Assembly (NCBI GenBank): GCA_019914945.1
Contig: CM034099.1
Span: 6,510,001 to 6,574,000 of the forward strand
Origin: Typha latifolia
Lineage: Eukaryota; Streptophyta; Magnoliopsida; Poales; Typhaceae
Direction: 5' to 3'
DNA: 64,000 bases
In this document: positions 14,101 through 27,054 of the stretch, in pieces
How positions within the stretch are numbered: position 1 is the first letter of the stretch
Layout of the letters: the number at the start of each line of letters is the position of its first letter
Position numbers and translations under genes: made by a program
Notes under the pieces: model-generated
Database searches by the model: none
The model's input: the letters and a program-made list of their open reading frames with translations, nothing else
Told to the model about the DNA's origin: nothing

Positions 14101-17100
14101 TTACCCTGAACCGTTGACATCAAAACTCTCCCTCCCTCTCTCAGTCCCTCCGTCTCTCCCTCTTTGGTTATCTAACATCATGAAACTACAAGGTTTTTCA
14201 TGCCAGTGAATCTTCTGCACATGTTGAGCAGCACATAAATCCTTACTTGCTTCGACACAAATTAAGCTCTTTCTCTAATAGCACCTCTTTTTTCTTCATT
14301 AAAGTATAGCTACCCTCTAGCTTCATTGGTGCACAACCAGTTTGTCATGCTCATGTTACTATTCTTCTTTGTTTCTCCATACACGCAACCAACCATGATA
14401 TACTTCATGTTTATTCACATGCTTGGACAACTTGCGCTATAGGTATTGTAACCATCAAAACCAATGAAGCTTCTAATAACTTGTCATAGCTGACAATTAA
14501 CTGTTATTGCATAGCATTCAGTGTATTGAAAGGCAGTCGGGGTGGTCTCACCTCAAACAAAGAATGCGACCCCCAAAGGCGGGCAAGCCGCCTTGACGGT
14601 TTTGGTGAACCGCCTTGGCACCTGGTCTACCACCTCTGCGGTCTTGGTAAATTTCTATTTTTTCTTTTTTGTAATCAACAGAAAAGGGGTTTTTTTTTTG
14701 TGTGCATGTATGTATGTCAGTAAATTGCTATTCTGCTGAGAGCCTGAGAGAGATTACTATTTGTTCCCTATAAGTATGTGATTAGTATTTGTGATATTGT
14801 TTGCTAATTATTATTTGTAATTGTGAATACTGTTTATGAATTAGTAACTACTCTGCTAGAGGAATTATTGTTAATATTTTATATGGTATTATATCATATA
14901 TAATTATTTTTAATTTTTGTATTTACAAAATACTATACCATCTTGGTATTTGCCTTGGTGCCCACAGACTAGGTGCCATGCAGTGGAGTTGCCGCTTGCA
15001 AACCGCAGCCACCTTTCAAAATATTGATAGCATCCAGGAGGCACTTGGGCTTCATCTACTTAAAGGAATTATGAAGATGAGCGGCTTATCCAAATCACAT
15101 TCACAATATTCTATTAAATGAACACTTCTTTTATTTCCTAGCAGGTGATTACATATATTAAGCAAGACTAGTTAATGCTATATAGATGCTATATAGACAT
15201 ACAACTTTCTATCAAGAATGGTGCTGCCATATCAATGGAATTGTCACTCACAAATAAAGTTAAGTTTCCTTCATTGATGTCCACATAGATCTAGAATTCT
15301 GTCCAATTAAGTTCTCTCTTTTGCCATACCACCTATAATGACAGCTTGTATAAAGTAGAACAAATTATTCACAGGTCTGTAACTCTGCCCATCACCTTGG
15401 TGCAGGAAAGGAGAAAACGTGATATCTTTGTAATCAATAAATTTTGGTCAAACCAGCAAAGGACCTTCTACAATACCAATCACTTTCGGATTCGTTTGCT
15501 TTTTCTTTTAATTTTTTTTTTGGTTGTGAGGGGTCTGAGTCCACAGCTGAGGAAGAGTCATCATATGACAATTGAAGTAGGGTTTGCCTCTTTCAAAGGG
15601 AAGCCATAGAAGGAGGATGCTTCATATCCCTTACCGAAGCCCTTCCTTTAGCCGAGGAAGGTCTTCTTTTTCTAGAGATGACCGGGCCCTTTAAGTGGAC
15701 TATGATGGCAACAGGAAATTTTTAAAACAATGCCTGATGAACAGAAGTTATGGATGTAATGTGTATAAGCATATCCATAAAAGCTTCTATAAAATAGTAG
15801 GATAATAACAGTTTCAGTCAAGAACTTTGAATTTCTTGCTATATTCACTTTGGATTGTCCTCTCAGGCACCTATTGTAAATTAGATAAGTGATACTATTT
15901 GCAAATCAAGAGCATATATTATTGTTTCAAATGTCTTATGGGATTTATTTGAAACAAGTAGAGACAAGAAATTCATGTTTAATGTTACTTATCCATGACC
16001 AGCTAACATCTCCAAGGACAGCAAATGGTAAAAATCCAGAGGACTAGCATCTCTATGGAAAAACGGCTGGTACTTGATTAATTTTGCCTATTTAAGTTAC
16101 TTTACAACCAAAAGAACATTAAAAATAGTACCAGTAAAGCAATCTTCACAAACACTATATCTTTCGGATGAAAGAAAAAAAGAAGCATATTAAGGTCCTT
16201 TAGTAACATTACCAAGGAATATATTATCATTCTTTGCACCTTGCATTACTAAAGTTGCTACATTGACTTCTAATATATTTACCAACCAACATAAATAGTG
16301 ACATATAAGATTATTTTAGCTTACTCGCATAGTTTAGCTGTCTCAGAATACATTTGCATGGACTGAGTTGCATCCCCTTGCTTCGAACTATCAAAACCAA
16401 GAGGTTCCCATAGAGAGGCAACATGTAGAAACTTCAAAGCTGCCTCAAAATATAAGCCCGTACTTTCAAGTTCCCTTCCTTCAGTCTGCAAAATGTCATA
16501 TTCTCAAATGCTAGCAAAGCAAGCACCAGATGATAGTACCTTAAAAAGAATTAAATCTTGAATGGCAATGTTACCTTTAAACGATTAGCTGTATGCTTTA
16601 AATCCCGAGCTTCTTTCAAGACAGTGTATGCAGCAGAATGGCCATCCTTCCTAACTGGACTTGAAGTGTCCAGAACATTAAGAGTTGCTTGCTTCAAACT
16701 GTTATATTGAACTCCATTTGGGATATCAGGCTTCTTTAATTGTTTGGCCTCTGTTGGTACATCAAAATTTACTGCATTACTGGGCATATCCAACCTGTCT
16801 CTCTTGTCCGGTGGAAAGACAATCTGAGTGACCTGATTTTGTGTTTCTTTGACTACTGCATGTTGTGATTTCTCTGTTCCAGGTACCAAGTCTGACCTAT
16901 TATCTTGGTCTGAAAGAAAATGTGATGATTTTTCAACTTGAAGACCCAGTACCATTTTTTTATTTTCATGTATATTGGACTTCCCATATTCAGCATCTAC
17001 AACTGGAGCTCTTAAATCAAAATCCTTATGCTGATTAGGATGCATGGAAGAACCATGTGCTTCAACACTTTTTTGCATCCCATAATTCAGGTGGTCCTCT

Positions 17101-20100
17101 CTCCTACTAAAACCAGAATACTTCAGAGTGAGGTCTCCCTTAGCCAATAAATCATCATCTTTAACACTACCTTGATTACTATCGGATCTATAGCTTCTAT
17201 TTTTCTCCTTGGATCGTGAAGAAGAGCTCTTACCAGATTTCCGATGACTCAAAACATCAATTGGATGGTTATAATTCTTATCAAGATCTTGAGTGTGACT
17301 TTTATCTGGTGTTTCACGAACATACCTGTACTGTTGATCTAGTAGATTCCTACCTCCATTAATCATTACCGTTTCTTCAGCCTCAGTGGCTGATAGATCA
17401 TCATGAGAACCTTTTCTCAAATGCGTATCTTCTGTAGCTTTCCCACCAGATATTTGATTTTCTTCCTCATCAGGGATATCTCGTGTCCCTCTCAAAGAAC
17501 CTAGAGTCCCCGACTCCCCCTCTCTATAAGTTTCTAAACTTCGTTGTTGTGCAATACAGGCTGTCTCCTTCCTTCTTTTTTCCCTGTGGTTCCTTCCTTC
17601 ATTAGCTTCACCATTTAAACCTCTATTGGTGCTCCCCAAGGCAGACAAGCCAACAATTACAGCTTCATCTTTTCCAACTGAGTTGTTTTTATTATAGACC
17701 TTCTCGCTTTTAGAAATCTGCAGCGGTAATGAAGAAACTGAATCTACTGGAGAGCCCCTTGACTCCTGAAAGTTGGATTTATTTTTGCGGGAGCCTGAAA
17801 CTTTTGAAGAACTTGAAGTATCGCCCAATGCCGATGCAGAGGATGGATTCCCTTGGCACTGCCCCAACAGACGCTCTTTTCCAACAAAGACACTGTCATG
17901 CTCATCCACCCCATCAATTACATTACCTTTACTAGAAGGCAAAGTTAGTACACGACCTTTGTCCACCTTCCCATCCAACTTGGACACTTTCCCATCAGAC
18001 TTGAATGCCCTTGACTCCTCTTCCTTTATGCTCTTGCTTTCACTTAAAGTTTCTTTAACAAAAATTTGCCTGTCCAATACCTGTTGACTGCCAAACTGAG
18101 CATCATGGTCAAGTTGACTCTCCTGCCACTCTTTTACTCTCCTCTTCTTAGAAGAAAAGTCTAGCTTATCAAATCTTTCCACATCTGAAGAGCTAAAAAG
18201 ATCCTTGTTCTCCCCACTAAAGAAAACTTGGCCTTCATCTTTTATCCTCTTAGATGATGCAGATAGATCGCCTTTTGGAACACACCTATCCTTGCTGGAA
18301 GAAACATCCCTGAACTTCTGTGAAGTTTTGGGCATACTCTTGGTCGACAAAACATTGCCCAAGTGACCTTCCTTTCCGGCTGCAAGAAAGTCAGAGTGCA
18401 AAATTTGGGAAGGATTGAGTGTATCTTCTTTCTTGATTTTCTTAGATGTGAGACAATCAACTGGCTCGGCCACTCTCTTACTCTTTGATTTTGAATGCTT
18501 GTTGCTTTTTCCCATCAGATCTTCTATAGAAATGTAAAAATAAAATAAAATAAACATAAGAATCAGATAACTTATAAATTGGATAGAACAATTATTAATG
18601 GCAAGGATATAAAAATATACAACAATTTTATTTTATTTTCTAAGAAGAAATAGGATGAAAAAAAAAACATGAATTTTGCAGAAGGGCACCTCCCGGGTTC
18701 TTGTGTTTATCCTTGTGTCTAGACTTTTGCTTTTCTACAGTGAAATCCATTGATTTTCTTTCATTTCCTAGGGCAGCTTTGTTGAGTGAGTTTGTTGCAA
18801 AAACATGCTGGTTGACATCATCTGAATTTCTACTTTTCATAGAGTCCTGCTGACTCTTCTTCAGAGAATTTGGAACTTGTATTGGATTCAAATGATTGGG
18901 TAACACGGTTGGATCTTTGGGCCCACTTTTCCTCTTCCCAGATACAGTTGTGCACTGGAAATTATGTTCAAGTCTTCGATCATGAAGACCATCTGAAACC
19001 ATGCCAATCTCAGGTGCTGGGGCCATATATAATGCATTTAAAGCTTTTGTCGTTTCCTCCTCACTGATGCTGCAACTATTCATTCCAGGCCTACAAAGGA
19101 GTTCCATAAATCAATTAAAAATGAAAAATGAAAAACTGCGGGCATACACCTTTCATAAACAGCAAGAAGTGTAAATCATCACTCATCACACCCTCCACCC
19201 AACAACAACATAAACAAGATCCAGAACTCAAAGAAGATAAGCAAATGTAAATGAGATTGAAGCAGAAAAATAAGGAATGCGTCGTAGAGGAGGAGAAAAA
19301 AGGGTAGGCCAGATTTAACAGAACTCATAAGTGCAAGAGAAACTTACAGCCAGTTAAGTAAACTGCACTGCCATTTCTTTGGAAGATGATCAGGATTGGT
19401 CCCATAGGGTAAGAGACGCCATTTTTGACATATATCACAGCAAACCCAATGTTCCTCTATTACAACAGGCGCTGGTAGTGTAGCAGTTGCTTCTGTAGTA
19501 ACAGCGCTGCACGTCATTGGAATATATCTTGGTTCATTAACCATTGCTTCAGTAGTTGAAAGCTTATCAATCTTTCTACTGCCTGGCCTTTCTTTTGATG
19601 TTTCATTAAGTGGAGCAAACCTTTCTTTTGATGTTTCATTAAGTGGAGCAGGTTCCTTCTCATGTTCAGGCTTCACGGACTTTATTATATCTTTATTCCT
19701 TAAATCTAGTAAACTGCTTATGCCCTCCACTCTGTCCCCCTTAAAATCTCCAAAAGATTCTTTAGAACTATAGCTTCCTGAGACCTTATGGGCTTTATCT
19801 TTGGACTTCTTCTCAGATTTATCTTTGGACTTCTTCTCAGACTGCTTGACTCTTGCATGAGAGCTTTTCTTCTTTTCTTTCACTGCTCCAGAAGATTGAA
19901 CACCCAAGTTGACCATTGAGGACTCCACTAGCGGTGCAGCATCAATCTGGCTCCCTTGTTTGAGTTGTTTCCCTTTGTCCTCAAAGAGCTGGTCCTTTTC
20001 TTGAACTACTTCTTGTTCACCTGAATTATGTTTGCGAGAAGAATTGCTTTTCACATGATCTTGAATGCCAACAGTTTTAACTTTACTCACCTTAAATCCA

Positions 20101-22470
20101 TTAGAATCAGTTTTATCTATACAATAATTTTTCTCAGCTTTTCCTGTTTTCTCTCTTTGCAGGTAACGAGGAGAGTCTCTGCAAAAATCTGTACTTTGTT
20201 CTTGGAATGCATTCTCTCCCTTAAATGCTCTTAAGTTCAATTTCCCATTCAAATGTGCATCTTCGACTCCTGAATTATCAATCACATCACTTCTCATGCA
20301 CTCCTTTGATTTATCTATTACCAATCCAGGGGTGCTTACCTTGCCTTTTGTTAGGTCATTCTTCATCTCCTTTGAGCAGTCCAACATCCTATTAGCAACC
20401 TTTGATGATTCCTCAACCAACTGTCCTACTTTTCCCTCAGACATTCCCGAACAAGACAAGATTGGTATATTTAAGGCATCAGAAACAATCTCTTGTCCTG
20501 CAGTGGTTTCGATATCAATATCACTGTTCAAAATTAAGCTAATGTCATCTATGCAATTCAGATTCTTTAAATCTGCAGACTTCCATTTCTTTCCCTTGGG
20601 CTTAAGTTTGTTTGGCGTAGAGCCTTTGACAGCTCCCGTAGGGAGAGTCAAATCACTAAATTCTTCGCATGGTTCTGGAATATTCTTGTACCGTATGTTT
20701 GTTTTACATTTTTCGAAGAAAGGCATGTGTTTTTCTGTCACTTGCAGCATAGTGCCTTGAAGGGGGGAGAGAAAATAACCACCAGGAACTGAAGAAGATG
20801 TCATGATCTGTTTAATCATATGCAGAATATGAAGTACATTAGCTCACTAAAAATGAGGCACTGCCAATTCTCTAGTGAAATAAAACTTACCTGGAGGATG
20901 GTGCCCGGAGATTCATCAGGCATGTTTCCGGATTCAGGTGAAAGCCCTCCACTCCCATCCGAGCTGTCCTCCAGGGAAGAAGACGGAGAAATATCAAGAC
21001 CTAGACCACTGTAAATAGCAGCATTATCTCTTGCCAAAATGTTATCATTCCCCACTTTGATGCGAACTTTTAGCATCTTCTGCTCACTACTGTTAAATCT
21101 ATTTAAGGAATCACGCAGGGGAATGGACTCCCTGTCACTAAGTGTACTGACACCCGTCTCCTTCTTGACTGAATTATCTGAAGAAGTATTGTTTCTGGAA
21201 ATAGATGAAGCAGTCACAATAGAAGGGTTGTGACATGCACCCTGTCAGGATATATCATAACAATATCAATGTTAAAACTTAACAGTGGATCAAAATAAAG
21301 ATCTTTCCATATAAGCACAAGATTGAAGGACCACAAAAAGGGAAATCAAAACAATGTACCTCCACCAGAGGGGTGTAAGGAGATTTTAAGGTGGGGTTTG
21401 GCACCTTAACTGGACTTCTAGGTTGAGATAATGTGAGGGGAGAGCGCTGGTAAGTAGGCAAAAACGAACCATAACCCCCAAATTTTGACCCTGTTGAAGA
21501 ACCAGTATATCACAATATAAGTCCCGCCATCTATTGCCCTATTATTGTACAAAAGAGATACAGTATCTGCAGATCTACTTTTTCCTCTTACCCAAGTTCT
21601 CTGCAGACACTCCACCTTCAAAGTCTTTCTGGAAATGTCCCAGTACATCTTGAAGTTTTTCATCCTGAAAGAATATGCAAGCTACTCCTGTAAGGAACAA
21701 ACTCCCATGGGAAACAAAGAATGAAGTAACGAGGATCAACCACATTCCCTCTGAGAATACATATGTGCATTCACAAACCACTCCACTATTTTCCAGACTC
21801 CTATACTATCTTTCCCATTTCTGCAATCAAAATGCTTAAGTACCTAACTTGCCACTGCTCATCAACATGAAGAAGCAAAACAACAGTTGCCATCAGGACT
21901 TGAGGAGGTCAATCCTAACTAACTTTAGTAGCCTGATCAAAACTAAGCTTATAGAGTGATGAAGGAAATGGTAATATCAGAATGAGGAAAGTAAAAGGTA
22001 TATCTTAGTAGCAATAGTCGGAACTAAGCTTGCAAAGTGCTGAAGGAAAAGGTAATCTGAGAAGAATTGGATGAGAAAGGCATCTCAGAGGCAATTAATC
22101 CATCAAAATCCATATGAAAATAGCATATGGGGATTTGGAAATACTAAAAGCTTCCCCCCCTATGCATGTCCTTATTGAATGGAAAGTTCTCAAATTCGAT
22201 CAATTTCTAGAACTGTAACCAACAAAGAACAGACAAGACCACAGCACATGAAAGGCATCAAATTATGTGCGGTAACTCCGTAACAAAGAAGGGAAAAGAA
22301 AAATCTAATTTTCATCCAAAAATTAGGTCAAAAAAATATAAATTTAAGAACCACGACCAGACCAATCGAGAAGGCCTTACGATGTAAGAGAGGGCGATAT
22401 CCGGGTCGATGCAGGAGTCATCCTCCTGATCGGAGAACGCCTCGCCTTCCTCGAGTTCGTTCTCCTCCAT
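11151..22470 (-). CDS. CW-type zinc-finger protein (large plant nuclear protein)
   Basis: Eleven coding exons on the reverse strand: 22470-22381, 21664-21592, 21490-21360, 21241-20891, 20807-19348, 19090-18690, 18523-16575, 16485-16325, 13584-13424, 12604-12444 and 11342-11151. All junctions keep frame and give 1709 residues plus stop. The N-terminus is the conserved acidic MEENELEEGEAFSDQ block, followed by ALSYIDEKLQDVLGHFQKDF. A CW domain at about residues 667-708 has all expected residues: CDIC, KWRLLP, the KWQC tryptophan/cysteine, and the final Cys in GMNSC followed by SEEE. CW domains bind methylated H3K4 in several plant proteins, so a chromatin role is likely but inferred. The long Ser/Lys-rich middle looks disordered. 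The C-terminus is conserved and helical (ESTGLYFEAALKFL, HELQTALQMVPPGE, LDFNFHNIKGLLRLVRLS). Plant relatives include the At3g62900/At4g15730 type. Confidence 0.9.
12796..12879. repeat. Imperfect 53-bp-spaced duplication in a CW-gene intron
   Basis: A 31-base segment beginning CATGGTGCTT and ending CAGAATTGA occurs at 12796-12826 and again at 12849-12879 with one mismatch (TTTTG versus TTCTG). It lies in the intron between exons 9 and 10. Local duplication; no function evident. Confidence 0.85.
14527..15018. mobile_element. Putative MITE with GC-rich terminal inverted arms
   Basis: A ~490-bp block inside the 2.7-kb intron between exons 8 and 9 of the CW gene. Both ends are GC-rich while the middle is AT-rich. 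The left arm (about 14527-14655) contains TTGAAAGG, GCAAGCCGCC and TTGGCACCTGGTCTACC. The reverse complement of the right arm (about 14941-15018) contains TTGAAAGGTGG, GCAAGCGGC and ATGGCACCTAGTCTG in the same order. This fits a non-autonomous hAT-like foldback element. Exact termini and target duplication are not resolved, and no transposase is present. Confidence 0.45.
19588..19653 (-). repeat. 33-bp in-frame tandem repeat in the CW-gene coding sequence
   Basis: Two adjacent 33-bp units (19588-19620, 19621-19653) identical except at their last bases. They encode the repeated segment APLNETSKER on the reverse strand. The repeat keeps the frame and lies in a disordered, poorly conserved part of the protein. 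Confidence 0.9.
19794..19841 (-). repeat. 24-bp in-frame tandem repeat in the CW-gene coding sequence
   Basis: Two identical 24-bp units (19794-19817, 19818-19841) encode a doubled SEKKSKDK segment, a lysine-rich, possibly nuclear-localising stretch. Frame is kept. Confidence 0.9.
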
Positions 22471-22870
22471 CCCCCCTCCCCCTCCAAATCCTAGCCCTAT
22501 CCCCTCCCTCCCATCCTCCCTCCTCCCAACCCACAGCATCCAATCCCCCCCTTCCCCCCAACCCCCAAACTCAGCTCCCAAATCCAAGCAAAGACCAAAT
22601 ATTTCTCTCGATTTCCTTCTCCCCGGCCCGGAATCCAAACCCTAGAACTCCGCCACCGATCGATCAACCACTCGCGGCGAACCCCGATAATCCGGCGGGA
22701 TCGGCGCCGACGCCGGCCGCGATTCACCGATCGATCGATACGTTATCGATTCTGAAAACGAAACCCTAAAGCGCGCGATCGCGATCGCCAAGTCGAAGCA
22801 GCAATCCCGAGATTTTCCCCAGCCCTGATCTTTCTCTCTCTTCCGGGTTTCCTCGCGGCGTCGTTCTTCC
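22471..22870 (-). promoter_or_regulatory. GC-rich 5'UTR/promoter island of the CW gene
   Basis: About 400 bases of GC-rich sequence directly before the CW-gene ATG, with C-runs, CGCGATCGCGATCG-type palindromes near 22770-22790, and AAACCCTA motifs at about 22638 and 22763. It contrasts sharply with the AT-rich spacer beyond 22900. An upstream in-frame ATG exists near 22638, but the ATG at 22470 begins the conserved MEENELEEGEA block and is preferred. Confidence 0.5.
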
Positions 22871-23979
22871 TAGAGACACAAGAGGAGAAAAACAAAATAA
22901 CTTAAAACGCTTTCTTTCTCTCTTCCCCAATTATTTCATTTACTGGATATTTTATTTCTTTTATTTGCATTACCACACTCTCACAGAGTAGTAAATCTCA
23001 AATTAATTGTTAACCTTTTCATCTAAATTTAACAAAGAGAGTTTAAATTACTAAAATACTCCTGTGATATAAATAATTTTATTGTTCAAGTAAATATAAA
23101 TTTTTAAAAGTCGAAGTGATCGCAATTAATGAGGGAATAAAAAATTAAATCATTTCATAGATTTATTATGTATTTCACAGTTATTAAATATAAATATTTA
23201 TTTCTTTGTAAGTTTTATAGTTTTATTATAGAATTCATAGTTTTGAATACTTATATTTTTTATTTTATAATTTTATTATGAAATTTGCAGTTATTGTACT
23301 CTTATGTTATTACAAATTTTGCAGTTTTATTATCCAACTTGAATTATTAAATATTTGTATATTTTGTTTGCAATTTTATTAGAGACAAGGTGACATAATA
23401 GTAAAAAATTAATTAAATTGTACTAAGTGCACATCATGCTTCTCTCTTAATCACCCAATGAGGGCAGTTTGGAAAATACGAGAGGTTGAAATAATATTTC
23501 AGTTTGATAAAAGGAGAAAACAAATTCTTATTTTTAAATATTTATTATGGTAGGAATATTTTTTTTAATATTCTTATTTTTATTTGGATAAAAAAGGTTA
23601 ACCATTTTATGCTAATTTAAATCACATAGAAGCAAAAAATTTAGGTAAAACCATGCGAAATTAATTTTTTTTAGCATATCACTGCCAACCTTTTAGCCTG
23701 ATCATAATAAAAATTCCTTCTCTTTTGGAATATTTAATAAATTGGCCACTTATTCTTGATATAACAGTGCGTAGGTTTAAAATATTTAGCAAAACTTAGT
23801 CGAAATCAGGGCTATATTTATAGAGTAATAAGTCACACAATAATAGATTAAAAAAATATTTGTTTGACAAATTTAATGGATAATTTAATTGTATGAGTAG
23901 AAATAAATTTTTTATTTGTACGAGAGAAAGCTGATGAATGGATTAGTCAACGACTCATAAAATATCCTCATATCTTATG

Positions 23980-23980
<1 letters not shown>

Positions 23981-24018
<38 letters not shown>
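23981..24018. repeat. (TA)19 microsatellite
   Basis: Nineteen uninterrupted TA units in AT-rich spacer; likely length-polymorphic. Confidence 0.95.
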
Positions 24019-24019
<1 letters not shown>

Positions 24020-24618
24020 CCCTCTATATTGAGTATTTTTTATAAGTGAATTATTGATTATTTACTCTCTCTTTATTTTTTTTGTGAAGAATTTATGGTT
24101 AAAGACTCCACGGTAGACTCAATTGGTAATAAAATGTAAGAAACCGTGACTATTTTCCAACTCTAAATGCATTTTATCCGTTTGTGCTTTGGTCAAAGGG
24201 GACAATGCATCTCTATATTTTCTATTTTGTATACTTAACCATTCTTCGAATATTCTATTGCTAGCTTTTCCATTCAAAGACAATAATAAAGACAATTTTG
24301 TCGTCAATACCATCAAAACTTTGTACTGTTTCGCCTTCATCCTTATCTTTTACTCATTTAGGTTGTTTGTAATCTCAAAACATTTTTTAAAAGGAAGGAG
24401 TTATTGAATAGAATAGTATAAAACTTATCAATCTTCCCACATTGGAAATTTATTATCACATCCTAACTATCAAAAGAATGGAATGGATTACTAAATTATT
24501 TATCAAAATTCCAAGATTTCTCGACTTTCAGGTCAGCACTAGAACATCTTTCTTCCCTACATTCAAGCTCCGGAATGCAAATAATTAGAATTTTTAAGTA
24601 TTTTTTATTATTTATCTT

Positions 24619-24875
24619 TGTAATTATTTTCTTAATAATAGGAGTGTCAACTTCTATAAATTTATATCGTTTTTATCTTTTATAAAAGAAATAGATAGCT
24701 GAGAGAGAGAAATAAAGTACTACTAATTTACTCTTACAATTTAAAAAAGTGACTAGTACTTTTAGTTCATATGATCGATCGGTACTTATAATTAATTTTG
24801 ATTTAGTATCATTTAATCTTAATCATTCAATTATGAGAGAGAAATTAATAGTTTTTATTAAATTATTGTCTTGGA
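24619..24875. repeat. Dispersed AT-rich repeat, copy B
   Basis: Second copy of the repeat at 789-984, in the same orientation. It keeps the shared blocks (AATAATAGGAGT, CAACTTCTATAAATTTAT, AAATAGATAGC, GAGAGAGAAATAAAG, AATTTAC) but has an extra ~60 bases, including the palindrome GATCGATC, before the final GAGAGAAATTAATA block. The ends are uncertain. Confidence 0.5.
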
Positions 24876-26861
24876 AAAAACTGATCATGATAAGTTAAAA
24901 ACATGAAAATATATAACATTCCAAATATTAATCCAAACATTTATAGGGATTCAAACATATGATCTCTGCCGGGCTGATAGGACTTATGATTAGCTACAAG
25001 AGGGACCAGATCTCCATATGGACTCTTTAATGGGCAATAATGGCAGATGTGTCCTAGTTGTAATCCCCTGCACATAGTAATGGAAGTCCCTACCTGTGGT
25101 TACTGCAAATTTGAACTTTTTGATGCCCTTTTCTTTGGATGCATGGGCCTCATTGCTTTAGAGCCTGGCATGTTTCATTTTAGATCATGAGAATCTTGTA
25201 AATGAGATGAGCATTCTTTTGTTTTCAGAATGGCAGTGAGGGAACCAAGGGCAGAATCATGCTCTATTTATCTTATCTCAACAAAAGTGCTAGCAGTTAA
25301 CAACAGTGAGGCAGAATCAAGCTGAAGAGCTCATTCATATGTTGTTCAACTATACAAGGTTTGTTGTTCCAGAAATAAGACTTGTTTCTTGTCATCATGG
25401 GAGATCTGTGACCAGTTTATGCTATCAAGAGTGAGCCTGATGAAACTTTAAGATGCTGAATCCAATATCAAGTTTTCATTGAATTTTTTTTTTCCTAATA
25501 AAACTTTTAGCCAAGAACTCTCCTGAAGTGGTGTAGAAGTTTTCAGTAATTCTTACTCCTACTAATTAGAATGCAGTAATTATAATAAATCAGACAGCAA
25601 GTTTGAATCATTTTTCTCTTAATTTTAAACAAAAACTTGCTGCTACTTACAGTGTAATTTAGCTTGTACACTTTCAGATCAAAATTAGGCAGTGTTTAGT
25701 GCCAACTTCTTACAGTAGCAATCTGAACAGAGTGGAAGTTTGATAGGAAAATAAACCATGACCACATTCAAATAATTAAATTAAACAAATGCACTATTGC
25801 TTCATCTTCCACCCCAATGTCAACATATCAATGCAGGCTATCACTCTCAGTTGTAAAAAAAAATGATTTGTTTGCAATTAAATAATGCTTCTTTATTTTA
25901 TTTTGTCATGAGATGACATGAGATCATGAGACTGACTGACTCAATAAGAGTGTACTTATCGATAATAAGTGAGGGAAAAAAGCAGCGAAAATTTAATAGT
26001 GAGATTACTTTTGGTAAATATTATGATTTATTAATATTTAATAAAAATTAAAAGTGTTAAAAAAAATTCAGTAATTATTATAATTAATGATGATATGCGG
26101 TATATAAAAAGTCGGAAATTGCGAATTTTATAGAATTTAATATTTTATTTCTCTAATTTTTTTATCAAAAGAATATATATGAGAAAAACATATTCCAGGA
26201 ATATTATTTTATCCCTTCCGGGCTCCGGCTCACATAGACACAAACTTTTATTTATTTTTTATTATCGCATCAGACGGTAAATTTAAAAAAAAATTTGTCC
26301 GTTATAACCCCCACAGAGTGGTGTAGCTTTATGGTGGGCCCCGCCAATCTTCCATGCGTCCGATATATTGGAGTACATTATTGTGGTTGTTTTATCGGAA
26401 AGTCACACAGTCCACGTGTACTCACCACATAGACCGCCACACGTTTACAACGCGGCTCACGCAGGCTGACCGTACCAATCTCGGCCGTTCGTTTTACTGC
26501 ACTTCCTTCTCGATCGTACGTCTGTGGTATCTTTAAGATCCCGTCACCTTCCTTTTCTCTTTAGTGTAGACTTGCTTTTAAATTTTGGATCCCTCGATCT
26601 GATTCAGTAATTAAATATTTTTTTATTTATTTTTATATCTAATCAAATTTACTCTTCAAATAATTAAAATTTAATAATAAAATTAACTAATTAACACAAG
26701 TACTAAAGCACTTCTGGCCGTTCTCGGGATCTAATACAGCGGTGAGAGCACCCTTATCCCGACGAAAGGTGACGAGCTTCTCTACATTCCAGCGCCGAGT
26801 GTGGGGCCCCGTACAACCCTCCCCTCTTCGTTCCCGATCGTTTATGACCAATAAAAACCCG

Positions 26862-26887
26862 TCTCTCTCTCTCTCTCTCTCTCTCTC
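26862..26887 (+). repeat. (TC)13 tract in the KUP promoter/leader
   Basis: Pyrimidine dinucleotide run about 170 bases upstream of the potassium transporter ATG. Such tracts are frequent in plant 5' leaders and are bound, as GA repeats on the other strand, by BBR/BPC factors. A regulatory role here is an inference. Confidence 0.8.
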
Positions 26888-27054
26888 CCCCCACCCCTAA
26901 TTACTTTGTTCACTTCTCATTATTTTTCCATTTCCCTCTCTCCTTCGACCTTCCAATGGCGATTTACTTTCGATCTCTCTTTCGCTTGTAGCAATCAGCA
27001 GAGGCGAATCGAGGTAGGATTGAGTGAGGGAGAGAAGAATCCGCCGCTGCCTCC

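Larger units (their letters stand above)
22871..27054. other. AT-rich intergenic region between two divergent genes
   Basis: No gene supported. Contents: very AT-rich DNA with ATT/TAT-rich short repeats at 22960-23400, a (TA)19 tract, copy B of a dispersed repeat (about 24619-24875), and unremarkable sequence at 24900-26200. From about 26300 GC content rises towards the KUP promoter, with a CT tract at 26862-26887 just before its first exon. Confidence 0.5.

Noticed and set aside
20296..20760. 154-codon open frame antisense to the CW gene
   Set aside because: It lies entirely within exon 5 of the CW gene on the other strand, with no recognisable domain.
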